A DNA stretch of 64,000 nucleotides from Pseudonocardia sp. ICBG1293. Lineage in GTDB: Bacteria > Actinomycetota > Actinomycetes > Mycobacteriales > Pseudonocardiaceae. Position 1 is the first letter of the stretch, and the number at the start of each line of letters is the position of its first letter. Location of the stretch: contig NZ_JAHLEL010000009.1 in assembly GCF_020131355.1 (NCBI RefSeq), forward strand, positions 1 to 64,000. The letters run 5' to 3'. Below the pieces are notes generated by a model that ran no database searches, was not told where the DNA came from, and saw nothing but the letters and a program-made list of their open reading frames with translations. Shown one piece after another: positions 56,014 to 63,985 of the stretch. The position numbers were made by a program, and so were the translations under genes.

Positions 56014-56886
56014 CTACCTCCCTGCGGCGTAGCGTCGCTCCGCCTCGTCGAACTCCGGCTTGCCCACCAGCCGCTGGCGCTCGGCCCACGGCAGGACGAC
56101 GTCCCGGACACGGCTCATGTCCCCCGTGTCACGCAGCAGCGTCAGTGCCTCGCGCATCCCGTGCAGCGACGCCTGGAGGGCGACGTTGGCGAACAGCGCG
56201 ATCCCGTATCCCATCCTCGCGAGCTCGGCGCGGTCGACGATCGGCGTCCGCCCGCCCTCGACGAGGTTCGCGACCAGCGGGACGCCCGGGAGCAGCCCGG
56301 GCACCGTCTCCAGCTGTGCCCGGTCCGCGGGGCCCTCGACGAAGACCACGTCCGCCCCGGCCTCCCGGTAGGCGTGCGCCCGCTCGATCGCGTCGTCGAA
56401 CCCGACGGCGTTGATGGCGTCCGTGCGGGCGATCAGCAGCAGGTCCCCGGCCCGGGTGTCCACGGCGGCCCGGATCTTCTGCACCATCTCCGACCGGCTG
56501 ATCACGGTCTGGCCGTCGAAGTGGCCGCACCGCTTGGGCGATTCCTGGTCCTCGATCTGGATCGCGGCCGCTCCGGCGCGTTCGAGCATCCGGACCGTCC
56601 GCCGCACCCCGAGCGCGTTGCCGAAGCCGGTGTCGGCGTCGACGATCACCGGGAGCGAGACGGACTCGGTGATGGCCCGCACGTGCTCGGCGAGCTCGGT
56701 GAGCGACACCAGCCCGATGTCGGGGACCCCGAGATAGGTGTTCGCCACGCCGGCGCCGGTGACGTACACCGCACCGAAGCCGAGGTCCTCGATCAGCCGG
56801 GCGGTCAGTGCGTTGGAGGCGCCGATCGCCGGGGTCGCCGACCCGGGTGCGACGAGTGCGTGCAACGGGTTTCCCGTGTCGGTCAC
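56014..56886 (-). CDS. Isocitrate lyase/PEP mutase family C-C lyase
   Basis: A 290-aa TIM-barrel enzyme of the ICL/PEPM superfamily. VIVDADTGFGNALGVRRTVRMLERAGAAAIQIEDQ holds the Mg-binding Asp residues. SPKRCGHFDGQ is the K-R-C-G-H catalytic loop found in true lyases (2-methylisocitrate lyase, dimethylmalate lyase) rather than in PEP mutase. It probably cleaves a substituted malate or isocitrate to pyruvate or glyoxylate plus a second acid. The GTG overlaps the PrpF stop (GTGA). Confidence 0.87.
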   Translation of the reverse strand: MTDTGNPLHALVAPGSATPAIGASNALTARLIEDLGFGAVYVTGAGVANTYLGVPDIGLVSLTELAEHVRAITESVSLPVIVDADTGFGNALGVRRTVRMLERAGAAAIQIEDQESPKRCGHFDGQTVISRSEMVQKIRAAVDTRAGDLLLIARTDAINAVGFDDAIERAHAYREAGADVVFVEGPADRAQLETVPGLLPGVPLVANLVEGGRTPIVDRAELARMGYGIALFANVALQASLHGMREALTLLRDTGDMSRVRDVVLPWAERQRLVGKPEFDEAERRYAAGR

Positions 56887-57947
56887 GGTCGTTCCTCTCC
56901 GTGGGGGACCTGTGCGGTCCCGGTCAGCAGGGTGCGCGCGGTGCCCGTGACACCGACGGAGCCGATCCGCCGTGCGGCGGCCGCGCCGTGCGCGTCGGTA
57001 CGGACCTCCAGCACGCCGCGCAGGTGCCCGACCCGAACGCTCGCCGGGCCGGAGGCGGTCACGCCGCCCGCGACGTCGCAGGCGACGGTCCCGGCGATCC
57101 GGCTCGCGGCGGCGACGCACATCGCCGACGTCGCCGGTACGGCGTGGTGCACCCGTTGCAGGGAGATGCTGCGAGTCTCGACGTCGCGGTCCGACGACCG
57201 CGGGCCGGCCAGGATCGCGATCCGCGGCACCGCCCGGCTGGGACCGCCGTGACCGGTGTGACCCAGCTCGGCGGCCAGCTCGGCGCGCACCTGTTCCAGG
57301 TCGTCGAGCAGCTCGGTGTCCGCGGCGAGCGCCGCACGGGACTCGTGGCCGGTGCGGCCGAGATCCTCGGCGCGCACCATCAGGACGGGGGAGGTGACGT
57401 CGGCGACGGTCACCGGCAGGATCCCGCGCCGCCACCGGCAGTGGTCGACGGCGGAGCCGGTCGGCAGTGCGTGCCTGCCGTCCGTCCCGGCCGGGTCCAG
57501 GTGGTCGACGTCGACGGCCGTCCCCGTCGGGTACGTCCCGGAGCCGGGCCCCGGGCGCGTCGTCGCCACCAGGGTGCGGCCGGTGTTGAGGTTGCGGAGA
57601 CGGACGGCACCGGGCGCGGCGAGCCCGCGCTCGATCCCCCACGGGCCGACCGCGTAGGACAGGTTCCCGCAGTTGCCCGAGGCGTCCACCACCGGCTCGT
57701 CGATCCCGACCTGCAGGAACAGGTAGTCCAGATCGATGTCGGGTGCACTCGACGCCCGGGCCGCCACCAGCTTGCTGGTCGAGGAGTGACCGCCGCCGAG
57801 TCCGTCGACCTGCATCGGGTCGGGCGTCCCCAGCAGTGCGAGTACCAGCCGGTCGCGTTCGGCTCGGTCGACGGGCAGGTCGTCGAGGTGCACGAACACC
57901 CCGCGGCTCGTCCCGCCCCGGACCAGATCGGCCCGGATGCTCCTCAC
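56883..57947 (-). CDS. PrpF-family isomerase/tautomerase
   Basis: A 354-aa protein with the PrpF signatures LVRGGTSRGVFVH, DGLGGGHSSTSKLV, and DASGNCGNLSYAVGPW, and the C-terminal VPATSAMCVAAASRI. PrpF-type enzymes shift double bonds in unsaturated tricarboxylates (methylaconitate, oxalomesaconate). The Lys in STSK and the Cys in GNCGN match the catalytic positions of the family. It is coupled by GTGA overlaps to the lyase downstream and the FAD gene upstream, consistent with successive steps of one pathway. Confidence 0.87.
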   Translation of the reverse strand: MRSIRADLVRGGTSRGVFVHLDDLPVDRAERDRLVLALLGTPDPMQVDGLGGGHSSTSKLVAARASSAPDIDLDYLFLQVGIDEPVVDASGNCGNLSYAVGPWGIERGLAAPGAVRLRNLNTGRTLVATTRPGPGSGTYPTGTAVDVDHLDPAGTDGRHALPTGSAVDHCRWRRGILPVTVADVTSPVLMVRAEDLGRTGHESRAALAADTELLDDLEQVRAELAAELGHTGHGGPSRAVPRIAILAGPRSSDRDVETRSISLQRVHHAVPATSAMCVAAASRIAGTVACDVAGGVTASGPASVRVGHLRGVLEVRTDAHGAAAARRIGSVGVTGTARTLLTGTAQVPHGEERP

Positions 57948-59384
57948 CCGCCACCCCCGGTCACAGCGGACGGCACCGCGTCCGCTGAGCCCAGTGCGTT
58001 CCGCGCCGCCTCCCGGCCGAACACCAGCGAGCGCAGCACCGAGGTCGCCCCCGGGTACTTGCGGTGGTACACGCCGGTCATCTCGCCCGCGGCCCAGAGC
58101 CCGTCGATCGGGGTGCCGTCGCCGTCGAGGACCCGGGCGGCGTTGTCGACCGCGATCCCGCCGAAGGTGAAGCACACGGCGGTCGCGACCGGATAGGCCA
58201 CGAACGGTGGCTCGACGACAGCCCGGGCCCAGTTCGACTTCGGCGGCCGGACACCGGTCGTGGCCAGACCGTCGGCGACCGCCGGGTCGAAGCCGGGTTC
58301 GCCGTCCGGCACCGCGGCGTTGTAGGCGTCCACCGTCGCGGCCAGCGTCGGCGCATCGATGTCGAGCACCCGTGCCAGGTCGGCCAGGGTGTCACAGCGG
58401 AAGGGCGGCTGGTCGGACAGAACGGCCCTGGTGAAGCCGGGCAGCTCCGGGAGCCTGCGGTCCCCGATGAGGTAGGAGATGTTCCCGGGCTGGGCGAAGA
58501 TCGCCCGGCAGACGTCCTCGTAGATCTCGTCGACAGTGCTGGAGGCCTCGTCGACGAACCGTTCGCCGTCGGCGTTGACCAGGATCCCGTACGGGAACGT
58601 CATGACGACCGGCTCGGCGATCCGCGACCGCGGGTCCACCGGCTCGCCGTGGAAGTTGCCCCACTCGCCCGACGGCGCCGCGCCGGCGCCGATCGCCATC
58701 CCGATGCCCTCGCCGCGGTTGAACGTGCCGCCGCGGGCCACCGGCTTCAGGAACTCGGCGTTCTCACCGAAGTGCTCGGTCATCAGCTGCGGGTTCCCCT
58801 CGTACCCGCCGCTCGCGAGGATCACCGCCGGTGCGCGCAGCTCCTCGGCGACGTCGCCGGGGCCGGAGCCCGACGACCCGGGTCGAGGACCCGTCGCCGA
58901 CGGTCAGGAGGTCGACGGCGGTCGTCTCGTAGCGGAACTCGACGCCGAGCCGTCCGGCGGCGTCGGCCAGGCGCTCGACGATCGCACCGCCACCGCCGGC
59001 GATGCCGAGCCGGGGCCGCCGAGCGGTCAGGAAGAACATCGGGACCATCTCGAACCGGACGCCGTGCCCGACCAGCCACTCCAGGGTGTCCGGTGCCAGC
59101 TCGCGCAGCCGCCGGACGTAGTCCGGATCGGCGGCACCGCCGGTGAAGGCGGCGAAGTCGTCCTCGAAGCCGTCGGCGGGGCGCAGGTCCTCTCCCACCC
59201 GGAAGAAGGCGCTGGACCAGCGGGTGTTGCCGCCGCGCTCGGTCTCGCGGCTGCGTTCGAGGACGACGACGCGGGCGTCCGGCCGTTCCTCCTTCGCGCT
59301 GACCGCGGCGGCCAGCCCGGCCGCGCCGCAGCCGACGACCAGGACGTCGGCGTCCGGCTCAGGTACGGAGGGCGAACGGGTCAC
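57944..59384 (-). pseudogene. FAD-dependent dehydrogenase, fumarate-reductase/TcuA type, frameshifted
   Basis: The N-terminal part (from GTG 59384) has the FAD motif LVVGCGAAGLAAAVSA and RGGNTRWSSAFFR. It leaves frame near 58859-58862, where the coding strand has CCCC. Dropping one C restores VVGLRPGDVAEELRAPAVILASGGYEGNPQLM and the rest of the domain through WAAGEMTGVYHRKYPGATSV, giving 479 aa. The family includes tricarballylate dehydrogenase and 3-ketosteroid dehydrogenase. The 5' end overlaps the aldehyde dehydrogenase gene by 26 bp, and the 3' end overlaps prpF. It is either a recent loss or a sequencing error. Confidence 0.85.
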
Positions 59385-60831
59385 GGGTGGCACCCCCAAT
59401 GTCGATCATGACGTTCTTGGTGGTCAGGTAGTCCTGCAGGGCGACCGTGCCGCGTTCGCGGCCGTGCCCGCTGTGCCCGAACCCGCCGAACGGCGCCTGT
59501 ACCGCGACGGCGCGGTAGGTGTTGACCCAGACCGTCCCGGCCCGCAGTTCGCGGGTCATCCGCAGCGCTCGGTCGATGCTGCGCGTCCACACCCCGGCAG
59601 CGAGGCCGTAGCGGGTGTCGTTGGCGATCCGGACGGCGTGTTGCTCGTCGTCGAAGGGCATGACCGCGAGTACCGGTCCGAAGACCTCCTCCTGGGCCAG
59701 CTGCATGTCCGGGGTGACGTCGGCGAAGATCGTCGGCTGGACGAACAGCCCGGGCTGTAGATCCTCGGCCGGACCACCGCCGGCGATCAGCCGGGCGCCG
59801 TCCTTCCTGGCCGCCTCGATGTGGCCGAGCACCCGGTCGTACTGCTGACGGTTCGCGCAGGTCCCCATCTCGGTCTCGACGACGGTCGGATCGCCCAGCC
59901 GGATCGTCCGTGACCGCTCCGCCAGTGCGGTGCAGACCTCGTCGTAGACGGATCTCTCGACCAGCAGCCGCGATCCGGCGACGCAGGTCTGGCCGGTGGC
60001 CGCGAAGATGCCGGCGAACGCTCCGGACAGGGCCGCATCGAGGTCGGCGTCGGCGAAGATGATGTTCGGGCTCTTGCCCCCGAGCTCGAGGGTCAGCGGG
60101 ACCAGGTTCGCCCCGGCGACCGCGGCGATGGCCGCACCGACGCCCGGGCTGCCGGTGAAGGAGATCTTCGCGATGTCGTCGCGGTCGGTCAGCGCCCGGC
60201 CGACGTCCGCCTCGCCGGTCACCACGTTCACCACGCCCGGCGGGAACCCGGCCCGTTCCACGAGGTTCATGAACTCCAGCGTCGTCACGGATGCGTGCTC
60301 GCTGGGCTTGATGACCACGGTGTTCCCCGCGGCGAGGGCCGGGGCGAGCTTGTTGGACAACAGCCCCATCGGCGAGTTCCACGCGGTGATCAGCACGCAG
60401 ACCCCGAGTGGTTCGGCGTGGGTCATATCGACCAGCGACGGGTCGTCGAGGGGGATCGTCGCCCCCTGCAGGTTCTCCGAGAGGTTGGCGAAGTAGCGGT
60501 ACTGGCGGGCCGCGAAGCGCATCTGCGCCCGGGTCTCACGGACGACCTTGCCGTTGTCGGTGCTCTCCAGATCGCCCATCCGGTCGCCGTCGGCTTCCAG
60601 CAGGTCGGCCAGGGCCCGGATCATGTCGGCCCGACGGACCGGCGGCATCGCACGCCAGGCCGGGAACGCCGAGCGCGCGGCGGCCACCGCGGCGTCGACC
60701 TGGGCGGGGGTCGCCCGGGGGACCGACGCGTGCGGCAGCCCGGTGTAGGGGTTGACCGCGTCGAATCGGTCCTGCGGGGCGGACGGAACCCTCCGCCCGT
60801 CGATGAACAGTTCGTGCTGGGGCACGCTCAC
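59359..60831 (-). CDS. Aldehyde dehydrogenase
   Basis: A 490-aa NAD(P)-dependent ALDH. The catalytic Cys is in GQTCVAGSR and the general base Glu in LELGGKSPN. The cofactor loop is FTGSPGVGAAI, the Asn is in TAWNSPMG, and the C-terminal block is QAPFGGFGHSGHGRERG. It oxidises an aldehyde to an acid; hydroxymuconic-semialdehyde-type or succinate-semialdehyde-type substrates are possible, but the exact one is unknown. The ATG is at 60831, and the 3' end overlaps the FAD oxidoreductase start. Confidence 0.93.
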   Translation of the reverse strand: MSVPQHELFIDGRRVPSAPQDRFDAVNPYTGLPHASVPRATPAQVDAAVAAARSAFPAWRAMPPVRRADMIRALADLLEADGDRMGDLESTDNGKVVRETRAQMRFAARQYRYFANLSENLQGATIPLDDPSLVDMTHAEPLGVCVLITAWNSPMGLLSNKLAPALAAGNTVVIKPSEHASVTTLEFMNLVERAGFPPGVVNVVTGEADVGRALTDRDDIAKISFTGSPGVGAAIAAVAGANLVPLTLELGGKSPNIIFADADLDAALSGAFAGIFAATGQTCVAGSRLLVERSVYDEVCTALAERSRTIRLGDPTVVETEMGTCANRQQYDRVLGHIEAARKDGARLIAGGGPAEDLQPGLFVQPTIFADVTPDMQLAQEEVFGPVLAVMPFDDEQHAVRIANDTRYGLAAGVWTRSIDRALRMTRELRAGTVWVNTYRAVAVQAPFGGFGHSGHGRERGTVALQDYLTTKNVMIDIGGATRDPFALRT

Positions 60832-60874
60832 GGGAGCCTCCGGTCCTGTGTGCTGGTGTGCTGGCCGGCGGGGG

Positions 60875-61621
60875 TCACCAGACCTCCCGCTCGAAGACGT
60901 TCGGGTCGTGCGACGGCACGATGACGTCGGCCAGGGACTCCATGCGCATGAGGCTCGCCCAGTAGTCGCGCATGTCGACGTAGACCATCCAGGGGCGGTG
61001 CCGCAGGTGTTCGTCGCCGTCCCAGTTCGCCTGCAGGTCGACGTTGTCGCCGGCGAGCAGGTAGCTGCGCAGCTCGGTGCACACCTTCACGCCCTGCGAG
61101 CCGGGGGTGTGCCCGGGCAGGTGGAATGTGCTCAGTCCGGGCGCCAGCTCGGTGTCGCCGTCGAGCACGTTGATCCGGTCGCGGACGAGTGTCCAGGGGG
61201 CCGGCTGGGACAGGCCGTGGTCGAAGGAGACCTGGTGCGGCGGAAGCGGGTCCTCCGCGTACTCGATCTCGGCGGCCTGGACGTGGACCTGGGCCCTGGT
61301 GAACAGCGGGACGTTGGCCGCGTGGTCCCAGTGCAGGTGGGTCAGGACGACGTCGGTGATGTCCTCCGGCTCGATGTCGTACTCGGCCAGTGCCGCCCGT
61401 ACCCGGCCCGCTCCGGTGTTGACGACGCGCTGGTCGTGGTCGGCCAGCGCGCGCTCCTCGTCGTAGATGCCCGCGTCGATGAGGACGGCCCGGTCACCGT
61501 CGACGGCGAGGAAGCCCGTGGCGATCGCCCGGATCTTCTGGCCGAACCCCTTGTTGTAGAGGAACCGGGAGAGTTCGAAGTCGGGCCATTCCCCGAAGTT
61601 CAGGGGATGGAGCTTCCACAT
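60875..61621 (-). CDS. MBL-fold lactonase-like hydrolase
   Basis: A 248-aa protein of the AHL-lactonase-like MBL group. VVLTHLHWDHAAN supplies HxHxDH, with other ligands in HLPGHTPGSQG, LAGDNVDLQ, and VPSHDPNVF. LIDAGIYDEE is the usual N-terminal strand. In a catabolic cluster a lactone ring-opening role is likely, but quorum-signal lactones cannot be excluded. The ATG at 61621 is used instead of the longer frame. A candidate GntR box lies about 80 bp upstream. Confidence 0.85.
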   Translation of the reverse strand: MWKLHPLNFGEWPDFELSRFLYNKGFGQKIRAIATGFLAVDGDRAVLIDAGIYDEERALADHDQRVVNTGAGRVRAALAEYDIEPEDITDVVLTHLHWDHAANVPLFTRAQVHVQAAEIEYAEDPLPPHQVSFDHGLSQPAPWTLVRDRINVLDGDTELAPGLSTFHLPGHTPGSQGVKVCTELRSYLLAGDNVDLQANWDGDEHLRHRPWMVYVDMRDYWASLMRMESLADVIVPSHDPNVFEREVW

Positions 61622-61695
61622 GTCGTCCTCCAGACGTCCGTGCGGCCGGCCGCGTCGTCGCGACCCCGTTGTGGGGGACCCTCTCCCGGCGATCG

Positions 61696-62403
61696 TCAAC
61701 TGTCAACAGTATGGTTCGCGGCTGGCAGAACGAGCCGGCACTGGGCGTGCGAGGCGCGACGACGCAGGCGCCACCCGCCTCCGTCCCGGACCAGCTCGTC
61801 GTGGTAGACTGTCTGCAGCATCGCCTCCCGGCCTCCCGGCCTCCCGGCCTCCCGGCCTCCCGGCCTCCCGGCCTCCCGGCCTCCCGGCCTCCCGGCCTCC
61901 CGGCCTCCCGGCCTCCCGGCCTCCCGGCCTCCCGGCCTCCCGGCCTCCCGGCCTCCCGGCCTCCCGGCCCTCCCGGCCTCCCGGCCTCCCGGCCTCCCGG
62001 CCTCCCGGCCTCCCGGCCTCCCGGCCTCCCGGCCTCCCGGCCTCCCGGCCTCCCGGCCTCCCGGCCTCCCGGCCTCCCGGCCTCCCGGCCTCCCGGCCTC
62101 CCGGGCGCCCATCAGCAGCACGTAGGTCCGGGCCGCGACACCCCACGACATGGGCTCGAACAGACTCTGGTTGATCCAGTGCTGGGTGGAGATCCCCTGC
62201 TCGTGCCATTCCCTGTAGTGGGCGACGGCGAACGTCCGCAGTGCGTCGCGCCCGCTGCGGGTGCCGAACGTCGACGACCAGTACGTGCCGTCGGCGGTGT
62301 AGCAGTCCGCCCAGGTCTCCCCGTCCCCACTGTCGATCGCGTGTGCGTACCGGGCGTAGAGCGCCCGGATTCCGACGGCATCGGCGACATCGATGTCTGC
62401 CAC
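61696..62403 (-). CDS. SnoaL/NTF2-like protein interrupted by an 8-bp repeat array
   Basis: The N-terminal part (ALYARYAHAIDSGDGETWADCYTADGTYW, then QHWINQSLFEPMS and ARTYVLLMGA) and the C-terminal part (MLQTVYHDELVRDGGGWRLRRRASHA) together form one NTF2-like (SnoaL_4) domain. Between them about 93 residues of REAGRPGG repeat are encoded by the array at 61823-62103. The frame is open throughout. I start at GTG 62403, eight bases behind AGGAG; ATG 62418 is possible but overlaps the putative operator. The function is unknown; relatives include ring-cleaving cyclases and dehydratases. Whether the repeat-bearing protein folds is doubtful. Confidence 0.78.
   Translation of the reverse strand: MADIDVADAVGIRALYARYAHAIDSGDGETWADCYTADGTYWSSTFGTRSGRDALRTFAVAHYREWHEQGISTQHWINQSLFEPMSWGVAARTYVLLMGAREAGRPGGREAGRPGGREAGRPGGREAGRPGGREAGRPGGREAGRAGRPGGREAGRPGGREAGRPGGREAGRPGGREAGRPGGREAGRPGGREAMLQTVYHDELVRDGGGWRLRRRASHAQCRLVLPAANHTVDS
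61700..61709. promoter_or_regulatory. Candidate GntR box CTGTCAACAG
   Basis: The palindrome CTGT-CA-ACAG (extended to ACTGT/ACAGT at 61699-61710) lies at the 3' end of the NTF2-like gene and upstream of the MBL gene. The same half-sites recur at 62419-62428. A regulator of the FCD/GntR type is encoded at the end of the cluster. Confidence 0.5.
61823..62103. repeat. 8-bp tandem repeat array, 35 units (GCCTCCCG)n
   Basis: The array has 18 perfect copies of GCCTCCCG (61823-61966), one 9-bp variant with an extra C (61967-61975), and 16 more perfect copies (61976-62103), 281 bp in all. It lies inside the NTF2-like gene. The minus-strand unit CGGGAGGC makes an (REAGRPGG)n peptide of period 8 residues, because three 8-bp units equal eight codons. 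Confidence 0.95.
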
Positions 62404-62418
62404 AGTCACTCCTGTCAT

Positions 62419-62428
62419 CTGTTTACAG
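62419..62428. promoter_or_regulatory. Candidate GntR box CTGTTTACAG
   Basis: CTGT-TT-ACAG lies in the 66-bp divergent region between the NTF2-like gene and the CMD-like gene. It shares its half-sites with the box at 61700-61709 and is positioned to control both transcripts. Confidence 0.5.
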
Positions 62429-62469
62429 TTGGCGGTACCGTAGGATATCGCGACAGAAGGGGGAAGGCA

Positions 62470-63255
62470 GTGACCGCACCGGTGAACGAGCCGACCGCAC
62501 CGACCACCGCACCCACGACCGGGCCCGAGGAGACCGAGGCCGAGAAGGTCCGGGTCCGGGCGAAGTTCGAGGACGCCCGCGGCTTCTGGGACCCGTTGTG
62601 GGACCCGGTGCTCGACGCCGACCCGAACCTGCTCGACGCCTACATCGACCTGTCGTCGGTGCCGTGGCAGGACGGGACGCTGAGCCCGAAGGAGCGCGAG
62701 CTCGTCTACGTGGCGATGAACGCCTCGACGACGCACCTGTACGAGACCGGCGTCCGGGTCCACCTGCGCAATGCCATCGGGCACGGGGCGACACCGGCGG
62801 AGGCGATGGCGGTGCTGGCCGTGGTCTCCGAGGTCGGTGGACACACCATGATGTCGGTGTTGCCGCTGCTGGCCGGCGAGCTGGCGGCCCGCCCCGGGAA
62901 CGACGCGCCGGCCGTCGCACCGGGGCCGTGGCCGGCTGCCGCGGAGGCCTTGGCCCCGCGGTACCTGGCAGCAGCGCGCAGATACTCCGAGGTGACCCGG
63001 GAGCGAGGCGTTCTACGAGAGCCGTTCCGCCTGCTTTTGGCGGTCGCCGCGGCCGCCTCGGCGACCCATCTGCACCTTCCCGCGGTGCAACACCACATCC
63101 GGGCGGCGCTGGACGGCGGCGTAGACTGGCACGAGATCGTCGAGGTGCTCGAAGTGGTCGCGATGGTCGGCGTGCACACACTCACGGAGTACGCGCGGGT
63201 GGTCGCGGAGGAGTTCGCGGACCGGGCGGAGGGCACGGAACCGGGTGCACGATGA
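62470..63255 (+). CDS. Carboxymuconolactone decarboxylase-like two-domain protein
   Basis: A 261-aa protein with two CMD/AhpD-type domains. The first reads LSPKERELVYVAMNASTTHLYETGVRVHLRNAIGHGATPAEAMAVL. The second, ASATHLHLPAVQHHIRAALDGGVDWHEIVEVLEVV, is a shorter repeat of it. The peroxidase CxxC of AhpD is absent, while His residues sit where CMD enzymes have them. It may decarboxylate a lactone acid or act as a related isomerase. It starts at GTG 62470 and is divergent from the NTF2-like gene. Confidence 0.82.
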   Translation: MTAPVNEPTAPTTAPTTGPEETEAEKVRVRAKFEDARGFWDPLWDPVLDADPNLLDAYIDLSSVPWQDGTLSPKERELVYVAMNASTTHLYETGVRVHLRNAIGHGATPAEAMAVLAVVSEVGGHTMMSVLPLLAGELAARPGNDAPAVAPGPWPAAAEALAPRYLAAARRYSEVTRERGVLREPFRLLLAVAAAASATHLHLPAVQHHIRAALDGGVDWHEIVEVLEVVAMVGVHTLTEYARVVAEEFADRAEGTEPGAR

Positions 63256-63985
63256 CATCCGGCCGGACGTCCTGGGACCGGTGCCGCGCACAGGGAGAAC
63301 GGACGGCGGGACTGGTGGCGACGTGCAGTCGTTGATCCGGCGCGACGACAGCGGTTACCGGGCGCAGACCGAGGAGATCCTGCGGCGCTGGATCATCGAG
63401 GGCCGGTTCGCGCCCGGCGAACGACTCAACGAGGTCGATCTGGCCCGCGAGCTGGGCATCAGTCGTGGACCGCTGCGGGAGGCGTTGCAGCGGCTCGCCG
63501 CATCGGGACTCGTCACGTTGGTCAGCCATCGCGGGGCGTTCGTGCGCACCTTCTCCCGACGCGAGATCGCCGATCTCTTCGAGCTGCGGATCGCGCTGGA
63601 GGAGATGGCCGCAGGACTGGCCGCCGAGCGGATCACCGACCAGGAGGCGACCGACCTGTTGTCCACGATGGCGGGCCTCTCCGATCAGATGTCGCAGTCG
63701 GGGCCCGGGCCCTATCCCCACGGCGTCGATCTGCACCACAGGATCGCGGAGTTGTCCCGTAACGCCGTGCTGGTCAGCCATCTGTCGGAGGTCCACGCCC
63801 ATCTCACGCTGGCTCGGGCGATGTCGGGGAGCCGCCCGGAACGGGCGGTCGACGCGATGGCCGAGCACGAGGCCATCGTGCGCGCCATCGCGAGCCGGGA
63901 CCGGGTCAGCGCCCGTGAGCGGATGGGCGATCATCTCCGGCACGCGATGACGAGCTCGTTGAGCAGCGTTCCGTTGGACGACTGA
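63245..63985 (+). CDS. GntR-family regulator (FCD domain)
   Basis: A regulator of up to 246 aa. The winged-helix domain contains ILRRWIIEGRFAPGERLNEVDLARELGISRGPLREALQRLAASGLV followed by the wing SHRGAFVRTFSRREIADLFELRIALEE. The FCD ligand domain has Asp/His metal-ligand positions in HGVDLHHRIAELSRN and GDHLRHAM. It starts at GTG 63245 (overlapping the CMD gene) or GTG 63323. It is the probable controller of the whole 53-64 kb carboxylate cluster, with a carboxylate ligand likely. Confidence 0.88.
   Translation: MHDDIRPDVLGPVPRTGRTDGGTGGDVQSLIRRDDSGYRAQTEEILRRWIIEGRFAPGERLNEVDLARELGISRGPLREALQRLAASGLVTLVSHRGAFVRTFSRREIADLFELRIALEEMAAGLAAERITDQEATDLLSTMAGLSDQMSQSGPGPYPHGVDLHHRIAELSRNAVLVSHLSEVHAHLTLARAMSGSRPERAVDAMAEHEAIVRAIASRDRVSARERMGDHLRHAMTSSLSSVPLDD

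Noticed and set aside
61823..62103. Possible CRISPR array
   Set aside because: The units are contiguous 8-bp repeats without spacers, there are no cas genes, and the array lies inside a coding frame.
61669..62400. Plus-strand ORFs through the 8-bp array (LPASRPPG repeats)
   Set aside because: The repeat unit contains no stop in any frame, so every frame is open. The only frame with protein-like sequence on both sides is the minus-strand NTF2-like one.
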